Source: Penium margaritaceum (Eukaryota; Streptophyta; Zygnematophyceae; Desmidiales; Peniaceae). From it: a stretch of 24,017 bases of DNA. Location of the stretch: positions 232,650 through 256,666 of the forward strand of contig SZWC01001594.1 in the NCBI GenBank assembly GCA_023375785.1. The letters are read 5' to 3'. Below, piece by piece: positions 9,969 through 19,395 of the stretch. Position 1 is the stretch's first letter. Every line of letters starts with the position of its first letter. The notes under the pieces were generated by a model. The model searched no databases and was not told the origin of the DNA. It was given only the letters and a program-made list of their open reading frames with translations. The position numbers were made by a program, and so were the translations under genes.

Positions 9969-11180
9969 CTTAAAACCTCGATCAAACAAGGCTATGTGCT
10001 TTCCAGTAATGAAGTTTAAAACAATTACTCAAGATGCTTGAAGAAGTTATCAAAGTTCATTTTTTGTGATGTAGAATTGTGGAGTCTAGAACACCAATAC
10101 ACGAGGTCATATCGAGAGGGGAATCTGGTAATTGCAATGTCAAGCATTGGGCTTGTGGTTTTCCACTATCTGGAACTGGGACTCATGGAAACCAAATGCA
10201 TTGAAACGGGCCAATGGACTCTTAGAGTCAGACCTTTTGAGGGATAATGTGCTGTAACACGTCAACATTGTCATTGTAGAATTTGAATCACTACCCTTTA
10301 GGGAAATCCAATAATTAAATACCATCTGGGTAATCATGCCACCGAACAGGTAGCCTGGGGTAAGTGGGATACTATCCCAAGTACAACCATTTGCTTTGTC
10401 AGGATATCCCCTTCCATTCTTTGAATTGTAGATCATACTAGTGGGAAAAATGATGGATTGTCCAGTACCATCCAATGACATCAGTATAGCAGGAAACACC
10501 ATGCACTATCCTATAGTATGAGGATATGTTGGTCAGTCGGGGTTGTTCCGGTGCACACCGCGTGGGTTCTTACCTGCTGATAGAGCCATCGAGGACAACC
10601 ATTCCTACCGAGGGCTTCTATATTCTCCCTTACCCACTGTTTGATATTAGTTTGTTACATTGGCATTCGAGTGAGCACTGCTCCTTTTGCAAAAGTGCTC
10701 CTTCTATCCATCTTGCACCCAGAGACAACGCGAGGACGAACAAAGTTCACACTCCCCCAACATGAGTGCTTCTACCATCTAAATTTCCACCTGTACACTT
10801 GTATGCATCTGGATGTACGAACTGGGTTGACTCAACCTGGCCGGCCGAGCCGGTCACTGTAGTTGTGGAACAGTGAACAAGAGGTTGAGTGTAAACTAGG
10901 CCATGGCGTGATAGCTCCATGGTACGACTTGATGGTGCTTCATACATGCGAAAATCCCAAGCAATTGAGTGGCCACATGACTCCTGCTCTCTTGTCCTCA
11001 CACGACATTGCAATCTCGCAAAACAAACTTTTGAGTTCTTGGTTTCTCCTGGGCCGTGTCATGGCGGTTGTTTCTACATTTTGAGCGTGTCACTTGCACC
11101 CCTAGCTAAGGATTTCCCCCACACGATAGCAAGTCCTGATGACATGGTCAGCATGACCTACTTTTAGATGGAGCTCTAGT
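9969..11180. other. Unassigned sequence between the chromovirus and the tandem repeat
   Basis: The longest frame is a 120-codon minus-strand ORF at 10140-10502. It has no motif I recognise and no support beyond its length. Other frames (73-88 codons) overlap on both strands. I see no terminal repeats or RNA genes. It may be host intergenic sequence separating two repeat blocks, or an old repeat decayed beyond recognition by eye. Confidence 0.35.
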
Positions 11181-12408
11181 GGCTATGGGCCACAAAAGAA
11201 TGGAAAAAATTGCCAACTCTGCTAGTAGTGCCCAACGCTCTGCTTTCATAACAGCAATGGCAGAATTTTCTCTTGCATTGCCAACAGCAGCAAATAACGT
11301 GCTTGTATTACAACCTAAGGCAAAGGCGCCATTTGTAGCACTAGCAACCTAATGGCCTGAAAGCTAGCTTCACAAGAGAATGCCTACGGGGTTGCTTGTA
11401 GGCGATGGCCTACTAGTACGCCTAGCAAGCAATGACCTGCTGGCCTGACCAGCAGGTGGGGTAACGCAGTTGTACTCTTGGCGTTTTCACCTTCGGCGAA
11501 GGCTGCCTCGGCTATGCAACAATGATTCTTGCTTTGTTGGCATTGCAAGCAACAACAAGGGCTGCCTTGGCCACGCCAACAGTAGCATCCAATTTGTAGA
11601 GATCGCCAAGCAACGAGGGCTACATTGTCTCCACTAAAAGTAGTAGCCGCCTTGCTGGTGTAGCCAGCAGCAACAAGGGTTATATTGACCATGCGAGGAG
11701 CAACATCTGCCTTGCTAGTGTTTCCAACAGCGGCGAGGGTTACACTGGCAGTGCAAACAGTGGGAGCCGCTCTACTGGAGTTGCCAATAATTGTGACAGT
11801 TTCCCTGGAATCAACAGTATTTGTAAACGCCTTGCTTGTGTTGCCAAAAACATGAGAGTGTGTTCTATTATTTCTTGAACCAATAGAGGCCCCGTTGGCC
11901 TTGCCAGCAATGGCACGTATCTTGTTGGCCTTGTTGGTAATGGTACGCATCCGCTTTCTGTTAGTAACTACAATAGACAATCCTCTTGCTTTGCCAATAG
12001 TAGTACTTTTCAATGATGCTAAGGTTGTGTTGGCCTTGTAAGAAATAACACGCATCTTCCTTGCATTGCCACGAGGACCACTTGCCTTTTTGACATTGCC
12101 AACAACAACAAACATTGTTCCCACTCTACCAACAGCGACGCAAACCATTCTAGCATGGTCACCATTGGCACAAACCAAGGTTGGTGTTGCTAATAGAGCT
12201 ACAATGCCTCGTTGTTACACCTAATAGCAATTTGAGCCATGCTTGCACTGCCAGTGACAACATTTATCAAACTTGCAGATGTAACCAGCAATGGTAGGAG
12301 GTACTCTCGCACCGTCAGCAATAAATCATGATCTGAAAGTGTAGAAAAGCAATGACATATGTTTTTGTGGCACTGCTTGTAGCAATGCACACTATGTTGG
12401 TGTTGTTC
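11180..12408. repeat. Degenerate tandem repeat, 60-bp period in its core
   Basis: Between about 11590 and 11900 related units start every 60 bases (near 11591, 11651, 11711, 11771 and 11831), each opening with a CTTGCTNGTGTTGCC-like core. The same TTGCCA/GGCCTTG words recur less regularly from about 11190 to 12390. On the minus strand this gives a 264-codon open frame (11384-12178) with a 20-residue period, GNTSKA...VTLAAV. That looks like an artefact of a 3n repeat rather than a protein gene. Similar words resume after the hAT element at 16932, so one repeat block was split by the transposon. Confidence 0.65.
12401..12408. repeat. 8-bp target site duplication, left copy
   Basis: TGTTGTTC directly precedes the left terminal inverted repeat and recurs perfectly at 16924-16931. 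An 8-bp duplication is the hAT superfamily signature. Confidence 0.92.
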
Positions 12409-12428
12409 TAAGGCTAGGAAAACGAGAT
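12409..12428 (+). repeat. hAT left terminal inverted repeat
   Basis: TAAGGCTAGGAAAACGAGAT matches the reverse complement of 16904-16923 at all 20 positions; the sequences diverge immediately inside. Confidence 0.93.
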
Positions 12429-12610
12429 GAGATCAAGATCTCGATCTCATCTCAAAATTCGAGACATTTTTTTTTTGTCTTGATCTCGCTCGGGTCAAGA
12501 TTGACCCGATCTCGATCTCGTCTCATTTTCCACAAGACAATCTCGGTCTCATCTCGATCTCGAAATTTAGGACCGAGATTCTCAAAATCTCGAAATTGAC
12601 CAAATGTGTA
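12429..12610. repeat. Left subterminal TCTCG-rich repeats
   Basis: Short motifs such as GATCTCGATCTC, TCTCATCTCG and CGAGA occur many times in both orientations here. The matching array is at 16590-16903. They are probable transposase-binding subterminal repeats (inference from hAT biology). No coding potential is visible. Confidence 0.7.
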
Positions 12611-14460
12611 CAGGCACTGTGCACTTCAGGGGACCATGAAACATGCATGTGGTTAGTCATTGGCCATGTTTTTATGATGAAAATGGATTTCAACAACTCT
12701 GTAACCATAGTGAACTCTGGGCAATGTGCATGGGCCGTGTGTTTTACATGGAAAACTTGTCAAGACAAAAAATCACTTAGGCCATCTCTCACTACGATAC
12801 CCACACCACACTCTACTCTGTTGCGTTGGCCACCTTGCCTAGCTTTTCCTTGACCAGCTTCACAATGGGCTTCCACTTCCTCCTTGCCATGATGGATGTG
12901 AAAGTCAGATCATCCAAAGCTTGGCGCGAGTCACCCATGATGTGCTTAGCCTGTGAGAAGATACGCTCAGATGGTGCGCTACTGCCAGGCACGCAGAGGA
13001 TGTCGCGAGTAGCCCTAGAGATGGTCGTCAGCCGCTTGTCATTCTTTGCGTAAAAGGCCAACCCATTCACTTCCACTTCCTCCTCACGCAGTGTGTCCTC
13101 AAACAGCGTTAGCGCATCCTTCTTCGCTCCACTTATGCCGCGCTGACGAAGGAGGCGCGCTTGGAGGGGAGTCAGACTCATGGGTGTTGAGGTTGGGGAT
13201 GTGGACGCGGCTCTGCTGCTGCTGCTGCTGCTACCATTGCTGCTGTAGCTGGAGAGGAATGCGGCGAGCTCTGTGCGAATAGTGCTGTACTCAGAGGTGC
13301 GGTTGGGCATGCTCTCATACTTGAAGTAAGCCGGCCCGTATCTCGGCTCCTAGCACGTGCTGAGGTGCAGCAGCTTCACCTCCTTCTTGTTCACGTACTC
13401 TTCGAGCTTGGCCTTCACGGCCTGCATGCCCACTGCCACGACCCCTTTCCACTCCGGCGCCACTTTGCCACCTTCTGTCGTCACCTGCGGCTTGTCACAG
13501 TGGTCGATGCAAGTGTGGTACCATGGGAGGATGCTCCTAATGGTGGGGTATGTGTCTCCCTCCGCCCATGTGGTCACTTCTGTGAAAAGGCCAAGTGCGT
13601 CTCGCACCTGCTCCAAAAGCCGCCACTATTCCTCAGTTGGCTCAATGTCGAGGAGCTCGCCCTTCTTCGCCTTCACCTGTTGGCGCCAGTAGACAATGTA
13701 TGCATGCGCAGTCTCTTCCTTCTGCAACAAACTGTCCAGCATGAGATGGGTGAAAGACCAGCGGGTGAGTACATCTTCCACAAGTCCAAACCTGCCGTCC
13801 GAGGTCCTTTTGATCCACACCTCCTACCGTTGTTCACTGAACCGCGCATGCTTCACAAGCGCACGAGCGACATCGACGGCAACCTTGATCTCTGCGATCT
13901 TCAGGAACTTCTTGACAGCCACGTTCAAAACATGACAAAAGCAACGCACAGCGTTATCTGCTTCAAACTCTCCAGGGTGCTTAGCTTTCAGCAGCTGCAT
14001 GGCCTTGAAGTTGGCGAAGGCATTGTCGAGTGTGATGCCCGCCACCTTCCCTCCCAGCTTCCACTTATTCCATATCACTTGGTCCAACGCGTCTGCAATG
14101 GCCTCCGCTGTGTGCCTGCCATCCATCGGCTTGAGATCGAGGAAGGCCTGCTGCATGACAAAGAGAGCATCCAACCAGTGAGCAGTTACTGCCATGAAAG
14201 GCCGCCCATCCTCCGCGTTCCACAAGTCACTTGTGAATCCAAACTTGCTGTCCACAGCAAGCAGAAACTCCTTGACATAGTCGAAGTCTTCAGCAGCATG
14301 GACCACAATCTTCTCACTCAGCGTCTTTGGACACGGTGGCCCGTGCCCAGTTGTTCCCATGCAAATCCGCCTGAATGCCTCGCCCTCCACCGCCGTGAAA
14401 GGGATGTTGTAATCACACCACCACTGACTGCAGTCCTCCCATAGGTCATCTTTGCAGTAC

Positions 14461-14907
14461 CTGCAGGTTTCATTGCACCATGGAAGGGCATGCAAAGCTT
14501 CAATGTTTGCAGCCATGGACAGAGATTATTTTGCACGCAAAGCTTCAATGTTTGCAACCATGGACAGAGATTATTTTTCATGCAAAGATCGACTGTTTGC
14601 AGCCATGGACAGAGATTATTTTGCATGCAAAGCTTGACTGTTTGCAGCCATGTACAGAGAACATTTTGCATGCAAAGCTTGACTGTTTGCAGCCATGGAC
14701 AGAGAAAATTTTGCATGCATAGCTTGACTGTTCGCAGCCATGGACAGAGAACATTTTGCATGCAAAGCTTGACTGTTTGCAGCCATGGACAGAGAACATT
14801 TTGCATGCATAGCTTGACTGTTTGCAGCCATGGACAGAGAACATTTTGCATGCATAGCTTGACTGTTTGCAGCCATGGACAGAGAACATTTTGCATGAAA
14901 CACTCAC
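14461..14907 (-). other. Probable 447-bp intron of the hAT transposase
   Basis: On the minus strand the BED-containing exon ends GTGACGAA followed by GTGAGT at 14907, a strong donor. The core exon starts after AAACCTGCAG at 14461, a good acceptor. Joining the two sides keeps frame and gives NVTKYCKDDLWED, running straight into the DYNIPF segment typical of hAT proteins. The intron length is divisible by three, yet the unspliced reading meets a TGA at once. Most of the intron is the 45-bp minisatellite. Confidence 0.75.
14490..14894. repeat. 45-bp minisatellite, nine units, inside the transposase intron
   Basis: Nine head-to-tail units of 45 bp have the core TTTGCAGCCATGGACAGAGA and a junction GCATGCAAAGCTT. 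Because 45 is a multiple of three, several frames on both strands stay open and spell 15-residue periodic peptides (for example SLTVCSHGQRTFCMH on the plus strand). These are not genes. Each unit can fold through TGCAAA/TTTGCA. Most unit junctions contain CATGCA or the palindrome TTTGCATGCAAA. Confidence 0.92.
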
Positions 14908-15039
14908 TTCGTCACGTTGAGGGCCACCATGTGCAGTATGTTGGCCTGCTTCTCCTCTTTCGCTTTCTGCTTCTCCGCCAACTTCAACGCCAAAGCAGCG
15001 GCTTCTGCAGGGAAGAGCTCAGCAAGTTGCTCGGGGTGC

Positions 15040-15170
15040 TTCTTCAAATGCCGGCGCATCCCCGTTGTCCCTCCATCCGACCGGGGCACCACCACTCCAC
15101 ACAAGAGCGGTTCATCATTCTCCCCTTTCCCCACGACAATCTGACAAACAGCGTCCATGTGAAGTGCTTT
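15040..15170 (-). other. BED-like zinc finger region of the hAT transposase
   Basis: The exon-1 reading includes CQYFTLVPGDKALHMDAVC, then LLCGVV and GGTTGMRRHLKKHPEQL. The GGTTGMRRHLKKH end is the usual BED finger tail (H-X3-H) and the region sits N-terminal to the catalytic core as in other hAT proteins. The cysteine pair is atypical: the first is followed by QIV rather than the usual X2-C, and the next cysteine comes 14 residues later. It could be a diverged DNA-binding fold or a decayed one. Confidence 0.65.
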
Positions 15171-16393
15171 GTCTCCAGGTACAAGTGTGAAGTACTGGCA
15201 GACCGGAGCGTGCGTGTTAACGCCACTTGTCTTGTCCTTCACCACTTTAGGCTTATACACGCAGCGCTTCTTGCGCTCGTGTCCACTTGGTGCAGCGCCA
15301 GCCGTTGCTGATATGCCTGTCCCTGCAGGTGCTGCTGTTGATGTCCCGGCCGCCGATGTGCCGGCGGCAGATGTGCCAGCCGCCGATGTGCCGGCGGCAG
15401 ATGTGTCAGCCACCGGTCTCCTTGCCTTGGCCTTTCCAGCTGCCTTCCCCCGACGCTTACGTGGTCGGTCAACAGCTCCTTCCTCCTCCTCCGCGGCCTC
15501 CTCCACCTCCTCTACCCCCTCCTCATCCCCCTCCTCCTCCTCCTCCTCATCCTCATCGTCCTCCTCATCCTCCTCGTCATCGTCCGTACTGCCCTCCCCC
15601 TATAATTCCACGTAATCGCCATCTCCGCCGCTCCTCTCACCTTCGTCGCTGCTCTCGACAAGGGACTTGCCAGAGTCACCACGGCTTGGCAGGTTTCGTG
15701 TAGGGAGCCCGATGTACCAGCAGTGGTGGCTGCTGTTCCTGTCGCGTCGTCTGCTGGTGCGGCAGCACCCGCTGCTGCTGCTTCGGTTGCTGCTACTGCT
15801 GCGGCTGCTGCTTCTGCTGTTGCTGTTGCTTCTGCTGCTACCACTGCTGCTGCTGCTGCCGCTGCTTTCTTCGCTGTTAACTTCTCGATGCTTGCAACCA
15901 CTGCTTCTGCTGCTGCTGCTTTCTCTATTGGAGCTGCCGCTGGTGGAGGTGTCTTTCCGGTGGCGGCAGCAGCCGCAGCAGCCCGCGTTGCTGCAGTTGT
16001 AGCAGTGGCGTCGGCGTGTTGTTGCTTACGCCACGGCTCATGCTTCTTTGTAGTGGACTTCTTGCGGGCGGGGGCCGCAACGGGAGTGCCCGAGCTTGTG
16101 GTGCCGCTCTCGCTTGGCAGGTCCCTCAGCCGCTGCTCTGCAGCGAGAGCGGCGCCGCGGGAGGAGGGGTTGGAAACAACGTGGGTAGCATCGAGGGTAC
16201 TAGTGACAATGGACTCTCAGCCACTTCAGGAGCGGCGGTTGAAGGGGCAGAGTCGTCGGCGCGGTTGGAGTCGTCCATGGTGTTGGATGTCGGCGGAAAT
16301 GGTAGCGCACAAGTGTGTGCGCAGGGCACATCACCCTAGCGCAGTCCTGAGACTGCCCGTGAGAAGTTGGGGCAGCTCATTAGTAGCCAAGTG

Positions 16394-16468
16394 GAAGCGA
16401 CGTGAATCGCGTCGCTTCAGGCGACGCGATTCACGTCGCTTCAGGCGACGCGATTCACGTCGCTTCGG
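16394..16468. repeat. Perfect 22-bp inverted repeat merging into 24-bp tandem units
   Basis: The arm at 16394-16415 (starting GAAGCGACGTGAATCGC) is exactly inverted at 16421-16442 across the 5-base loop TTCAG. The right arm is itself the first of two 24-bp direct units at 16421-16444 and 16445-16468, followed by a truncated GCGACGCG. It lies in the upstream, 5' untranslated part of the hAT element, where a promoter or transposase-binding role is possible but unproven. Confidence 0.88.
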
Positions 16469-16589
16469 GCGACGCGTCCGATGGCCTCAAACGACGGCCA
16501 GGTGGTCGTCGTACTGGCCATCGAATCAGCGCTGGGAGCTTTCGATGGCCAGGATTAACCTCACCAGCTACGTATCCAGATGAGGCGCG

Positions 16590-16903
16590 CTGCGGGTGAG
16601 GTGGTCCCGTTTGGGCGAGAGATCCGAGATTCTCAGGATTCTCGCCCAACGGCAGGCCGGTTTGAGATCGACCACGTTTTCGAGAATCTCAACGTTGGTC
16701 ATTCTCTCGCCACCTGTCGAGATGCGCTGGCAGGGGGGGGGGTTCGAGATGAGAATTTTGAGACTGTGTCTCGAAAGGACCACAATTGCAAAATCTCGGT
16801 CTCGATCATCTCAAAACCGAGATTGTCTCGATCTCATCTCGGAGTTCGAGAAGTATCAAGATTTTTGAGATTTCGAGACAGATTGCATTTCGAGACTGTC
16901 TCG
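16590..16903. repeat. Right subterminal TCTCG-rich repeats
   Basis: Dense CGAGA/TCTCG, GAGATCGA and GAGATTCTC words in both orientations mirror the left subterminal region. A hairpin of TTGGGCGAGA with TCTCGCCCAA lies at about 16609-16650. A G9 run precedes the innermost part. These are likely transposase-recognition repeats by analogy with other hAT elements. Confidence 0.7.
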
Positions 16904-16923
16904 ATCTCGTTTTCCTAGCCTTA
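16904..16923 (-). repeat. hAT right terminal inverted repeat
   Basis: ATCTCGTTTTCCTAGCCTTA is the exact reverse complement of 12409-12428. Confidence 0.93.
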
Positions 16924-16931
16924 TGTTGTTC
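16924..16931. repeat. 8-bp target site duplication, right copy
   Basis: TGTTGTTC repeats 12401-12408 exactly and directly follows the right terminal inverted repeat. Confidence 0.92.
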
Positions 16932-17450
16932 ATAGTGACATAAGCTCTATTGGCATTTCCGTCAACGACACACAATCTACTAGCATTGTTAGCAATGAAA
17001 GGAAGAACCTAAAACAAAAACATGAGGGTGTGCATTCAATTCCAATCCCCTGGGCCCTGGCCATTGGCTAGCAGAGGCCTTGGAGGCTGGGGGAGGGGGG
17101 GAGGGAGGGGGACAAAGGATTCCTGGCCTTCTTAAATCCATAAGGGACATTGCAAGCAACATGCTGGTAGAAGAATGGTATGTTGGTAGCCAAAAGAGTA
17201 GTGTATGAAGGCGTGTCAAGCCCACCTTATCCTCTCCTACTTCAGGCTAACTTGCCCAGCACTAGCTTGTCCAACAATGATTTCAGACTTGCTGGCTTGC
17301 CTACCAATGGCATCATCCATGCTAGTTTGTCCAGCTTCGATGATTTGTGTTGGCTTGACTGAAAAATGATCAGCAACAAGAGTCGTTTTGGTTTGAACAA
17401 AAGTGGCTCAATACGTACTTGGTTCCTGCACATTTGTGATGAATTGTCCT
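16932..17450. repeat. Continuation of the degenerate tandem repeat after the hAT
   Basis: Words such as CTATTGGCATTTCCGTCAAC, CTAGCATTGTTAGCAATG and CTTGCCTACCAATGGC resemble the units left of the hAT, at irregular spacing. A G-rich run (17090-17115) interrupts it. No gene is visible. Confidence 0.45.
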
Positions 17451-17689
17451 AGCTCATGTTAAAACAACATGATTCATGCTAGTTTTCCCATCTGTGCACA
17501 AGCCGTGTTGATTTGATAACCAACAAGGTGAATGCAAAAGGCTTGTCATGTGTGGCTATCGTGCTCTGCAACATGTCTTTGCTTATCTTTTGTGCATTTG
17601 CATGGTAATGGTAACAACATCAAAACACCATGAGCTTTGCTGAAGTTGTCAGGAATAATTGCCAAATCATTGTACTATGGGACAGAGAA

Positions 17690-18930
17690 TTGACATGGAA
17701 TTTATGAGAGGAATGGCACAACACTGGTCCGGGTGGACACTACGGGGAGGACAAGATGCTCATGAAGCAGGCTAGTGTGGTTTTATGTGACTAGTGGGAC
17801 CGAATGCAGGCCAACGTAGCAGCATTGTGCAAATTGTGTGACAATTGTCAGTGGCAACAATCTCATCGCACAAGACCACCACGACGTCTCCAACCACTCC
17901 ATGCTCCAATGGAGTCTTAGGTCGACATCAATGTGGACTTTGTGGCATAATTCCCCGCCACTCCAAAAGGATGTGATACCATCCCTGTGGTCGTGGAACA
18001 TTTTTCTAGATCATTGTACTATATCCCAACTATGAATACCATTACTACAGAAGGAATATTGTGCATGTTTTTACACCAGATTGTGTGGTTGCATGGGATT
18101 CCATGTGCCATTTCAGTAGTCATTTCTGGTGCAAACTAATGACACGCTATGTCAATCGGATCCAAATAGTGTTTATTTCTCAAGTTGACGGGTAGATCGA
18201 GCGATCCAATGAGATGCTCGAAGACCTCCTCCGTACTTCATGCAAGCTCCACGACACTAGTCGGGGAAGAAAAAAAACCAACTACCGGACTCGCATACGA
18301 CTCGACACCTTCTGCTGTAACAAAAAAAAGTTCCATTTAAAGTGGTTTTCATTAAGCTTCTCACCACACCGGCCGGACTGCAAAGCCAAATTATTATTCC
18401 CATGGTAGACATCCACTAACGTGACATCTCTTGTGTCTATGAGGAAACATGCCAGATCCTCGCGAAGACGTAAGCAACCATAAAGTAAGCAGCAGACCAA
18501 CTTCATAATGATGATGTCTTCAACCCTAATAATTGTGTCTTATTCAACTTGAAAAACATCAAGCTATGTGGAAAAAACTTCGTAAACCCCAAACCCGCTG
18601 GTTCGGAATGTGTACAATCGAGCAATTACAAAATCCTATTGTCGCTCAACTCTGCCTACTAGACGGCACAGTAATACATCCTACCTACCACATTGCCAAC
18701 CTCAAGTACTGGAGAGACCAAAGTGAGAGAATCCCTGCCAATACATTGCTCCATTTTCTCCAATCCAAGTGAACAAAGATGCATAGAACGTGATGTAGGA
18801 AATCCTCCGACATCAACACCGTGGAAAAAAATCGAGTATCTGGTCAAATGGCATGGCTACAATGCCATGCATAACAATTGGAGCCCTACGACAACCTCCG
18901 ATACCTCGATCATCTGATCAACGGCAAGTA
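17690..18930 (+). pseudogene. Integrase and chromodomain of a plus-strand chromovirus fragment
   Basis: The zinc-binding half is readable from about 17717: HNTGPGGHYGEDKML, then LCKLCDNCQ near 17826-17852. The core continues with VDINVDFVA and CDTIPVVVEHFSRSLYYIP. Near 18188-18230 the reading is VDG-stop-IERSNEMLEDLLR, where the catalytic glutamate is kept. At 18630-18720 NPIVAQLCLLD and HPTYHIANLKYWR match the minus-strand element. At 18832-18920 IEYLVKWHGYNAMHNNW followed (after a 1-base shift) by EPYDNLRYLDHLI is a clear chromodomain. Several stops are TAG or TAA in place of Trp or Gln. The 5' part of the element is missing here; the boundary is approximate. Confidence 0.85.
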
Positions 18931-18976
18931 TAGCCATCACCGGCCAACATCTACAACGTACCGGGAAGTCACGGCG

Positions 18977-18990
18977 AAAAGGAGAAAAAG
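18977..18990 (+). other. Polypurine tract
   Basis: The run AAAAGGAGAAAAAG abuts the LTR start TGTTACGTCC at 18991 and is the expected plus-strand primer of the chromovirus. Confidence 0.75.
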
Positions 18991-19390
18991 TGTTACGTCC
19001 CACACGTACTCAAGTCTCCAAAGATTGTGGATGGGTGTATCTATCATTACATTTATGACCCAAAAGACGCCAAAATGAGGGGAAAAAACAAGTTCTGGCC
19101 AAGGGCATTTCGGCCACCAACTACAACCTTCAATGCTCTATTCCTGAAGGTTTTCACACCTTTGACCACTTTCTAGGATGATCGACATAAGTGTCAAGAA
19201 CCGTATGGATGTTTTGATGTTGAGTGGTTGATTTCTCAATGGTACAAGAATGCGATAGAACCGCACCTCGATGTTCTCGAAATCCCCAGGAAACTCGGTG
19301 GAGTTTCTCAAAACGGCCACTGACGATGTGGCATTGGATGTGTCGCTCGACTCGAGTGCCATGGACAAAAGATATGCCTTTTTGTGCTCT

Positions 19391-19395
19391 ACATG
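19391..19395. repeat. 5-bp target duplication of the nested LTR element, left
   Basis: ACATG here and at 20595-20599 flank the nested element. A 5-bp duplication is the usual product of LTR retrotransposon integration. Confidence 0.8.

Larger units (their letters stand above)
12813..16278 (-). pseudogene. hAT transposase gene, interrupted by TAG codons, with one intron
   Basis: Transposases of this family cut and reinsert the element using a DDE RNase H-like core. Reading on the minus strand, a likely ATG at 16278 (MDDSNRADD) opens an Ala/Ser/Glu-rich N-terminus that changes frame at least twice in GCT and GGA repeats. A BED-like finger region follows at about 15040-15170, then an intron at 14907-14461. 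The core exon has FTSDLWN (first Asp at 14226-14228), GITLDNAF (second Asp at 14025-14027), RCFCHVLN, VLTRWSFTHLML, and near the end VPGSSAPSERIFS (Glu at 12966-12968) in the C-terminal dimerisation domain. All these lie in one frame, broken only by TAG at 15600-15602, 13824-13826, 13626-13628 and 13350-13352. The last stop is TAG at 12813-12815. No TAA or TGA occurs in the core exon. Confidence 0.88.
12409..16923 (-). mobile_element. hAT superfamily DNA transposon, 4,515 bp
   Basis: The element has perfect 20-bp terminal inverted repeats beginning TAAGGCTAGGAAAACGAGAT, a perfect 8-bp target duplication TGTTGTTC, and a minus-strand hAT transposase gene between them. The terminal 200-330 bp on each side are loaded with TCTCG/CGAGA and GATCTCGATCTC motifs, the kind of subterminal repeats that hAT transposases bind. 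The transposase carries several in-frame TAG codons, so this copy is probably no longer autonomous. The intact termini suggest that it moved fairly recently or could still be moved in trans. It inserted into the tandem-repeat block that continues on both sides. Confidence 0.93.

Noticed and set aside
10140..10502. 120-codon minus-strand ORF
   Set aside because: No recognisable domain, no homology to another part of the window, and other frames overlap it; length alone is not enough.
11384..12178. 264-codon minus-strand ORF as a protein gene
   Set aside because: Explained by the 60-bp tandem repeat, whose period is a multiple of three; no domain recognised. Kept only as a note in the repeat feature.
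13365..14444. 359-codon plus-strand open frame
   Set aside because: It is the antisense shadow of the hAT transposase core exon; no known motif on the plus strand, while the minus strand has the full set of hAT motifs.
14490..14894. CRISPR-like repeat array
   Set aside because: Units are directly adjacent with no unique spacers, and the context is a eukaryotic transposon.
14490..15311. Periodic 273-codon plus-strand frame resembling a repeat protein
   Set aside because: Its periodic part is a translation of the 45-bp minisatellite, open only because the unit is a multiple of three; the rest is antisense to the BED exon.
12813..15602. Genetic code with TAG reassigned
   Set aside because: TAG bias is better explained by CAG or TGG deamination, and the chromovirus genes also contain TAA stops and frameshifts. 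Left as a testable alternative only.
15723..16583. 286-codon plus-strand Ala-rich frame
   Set aside because: Antisense to GCT/GCA repeats of the transposase N-terminus; low-complexity composition only.
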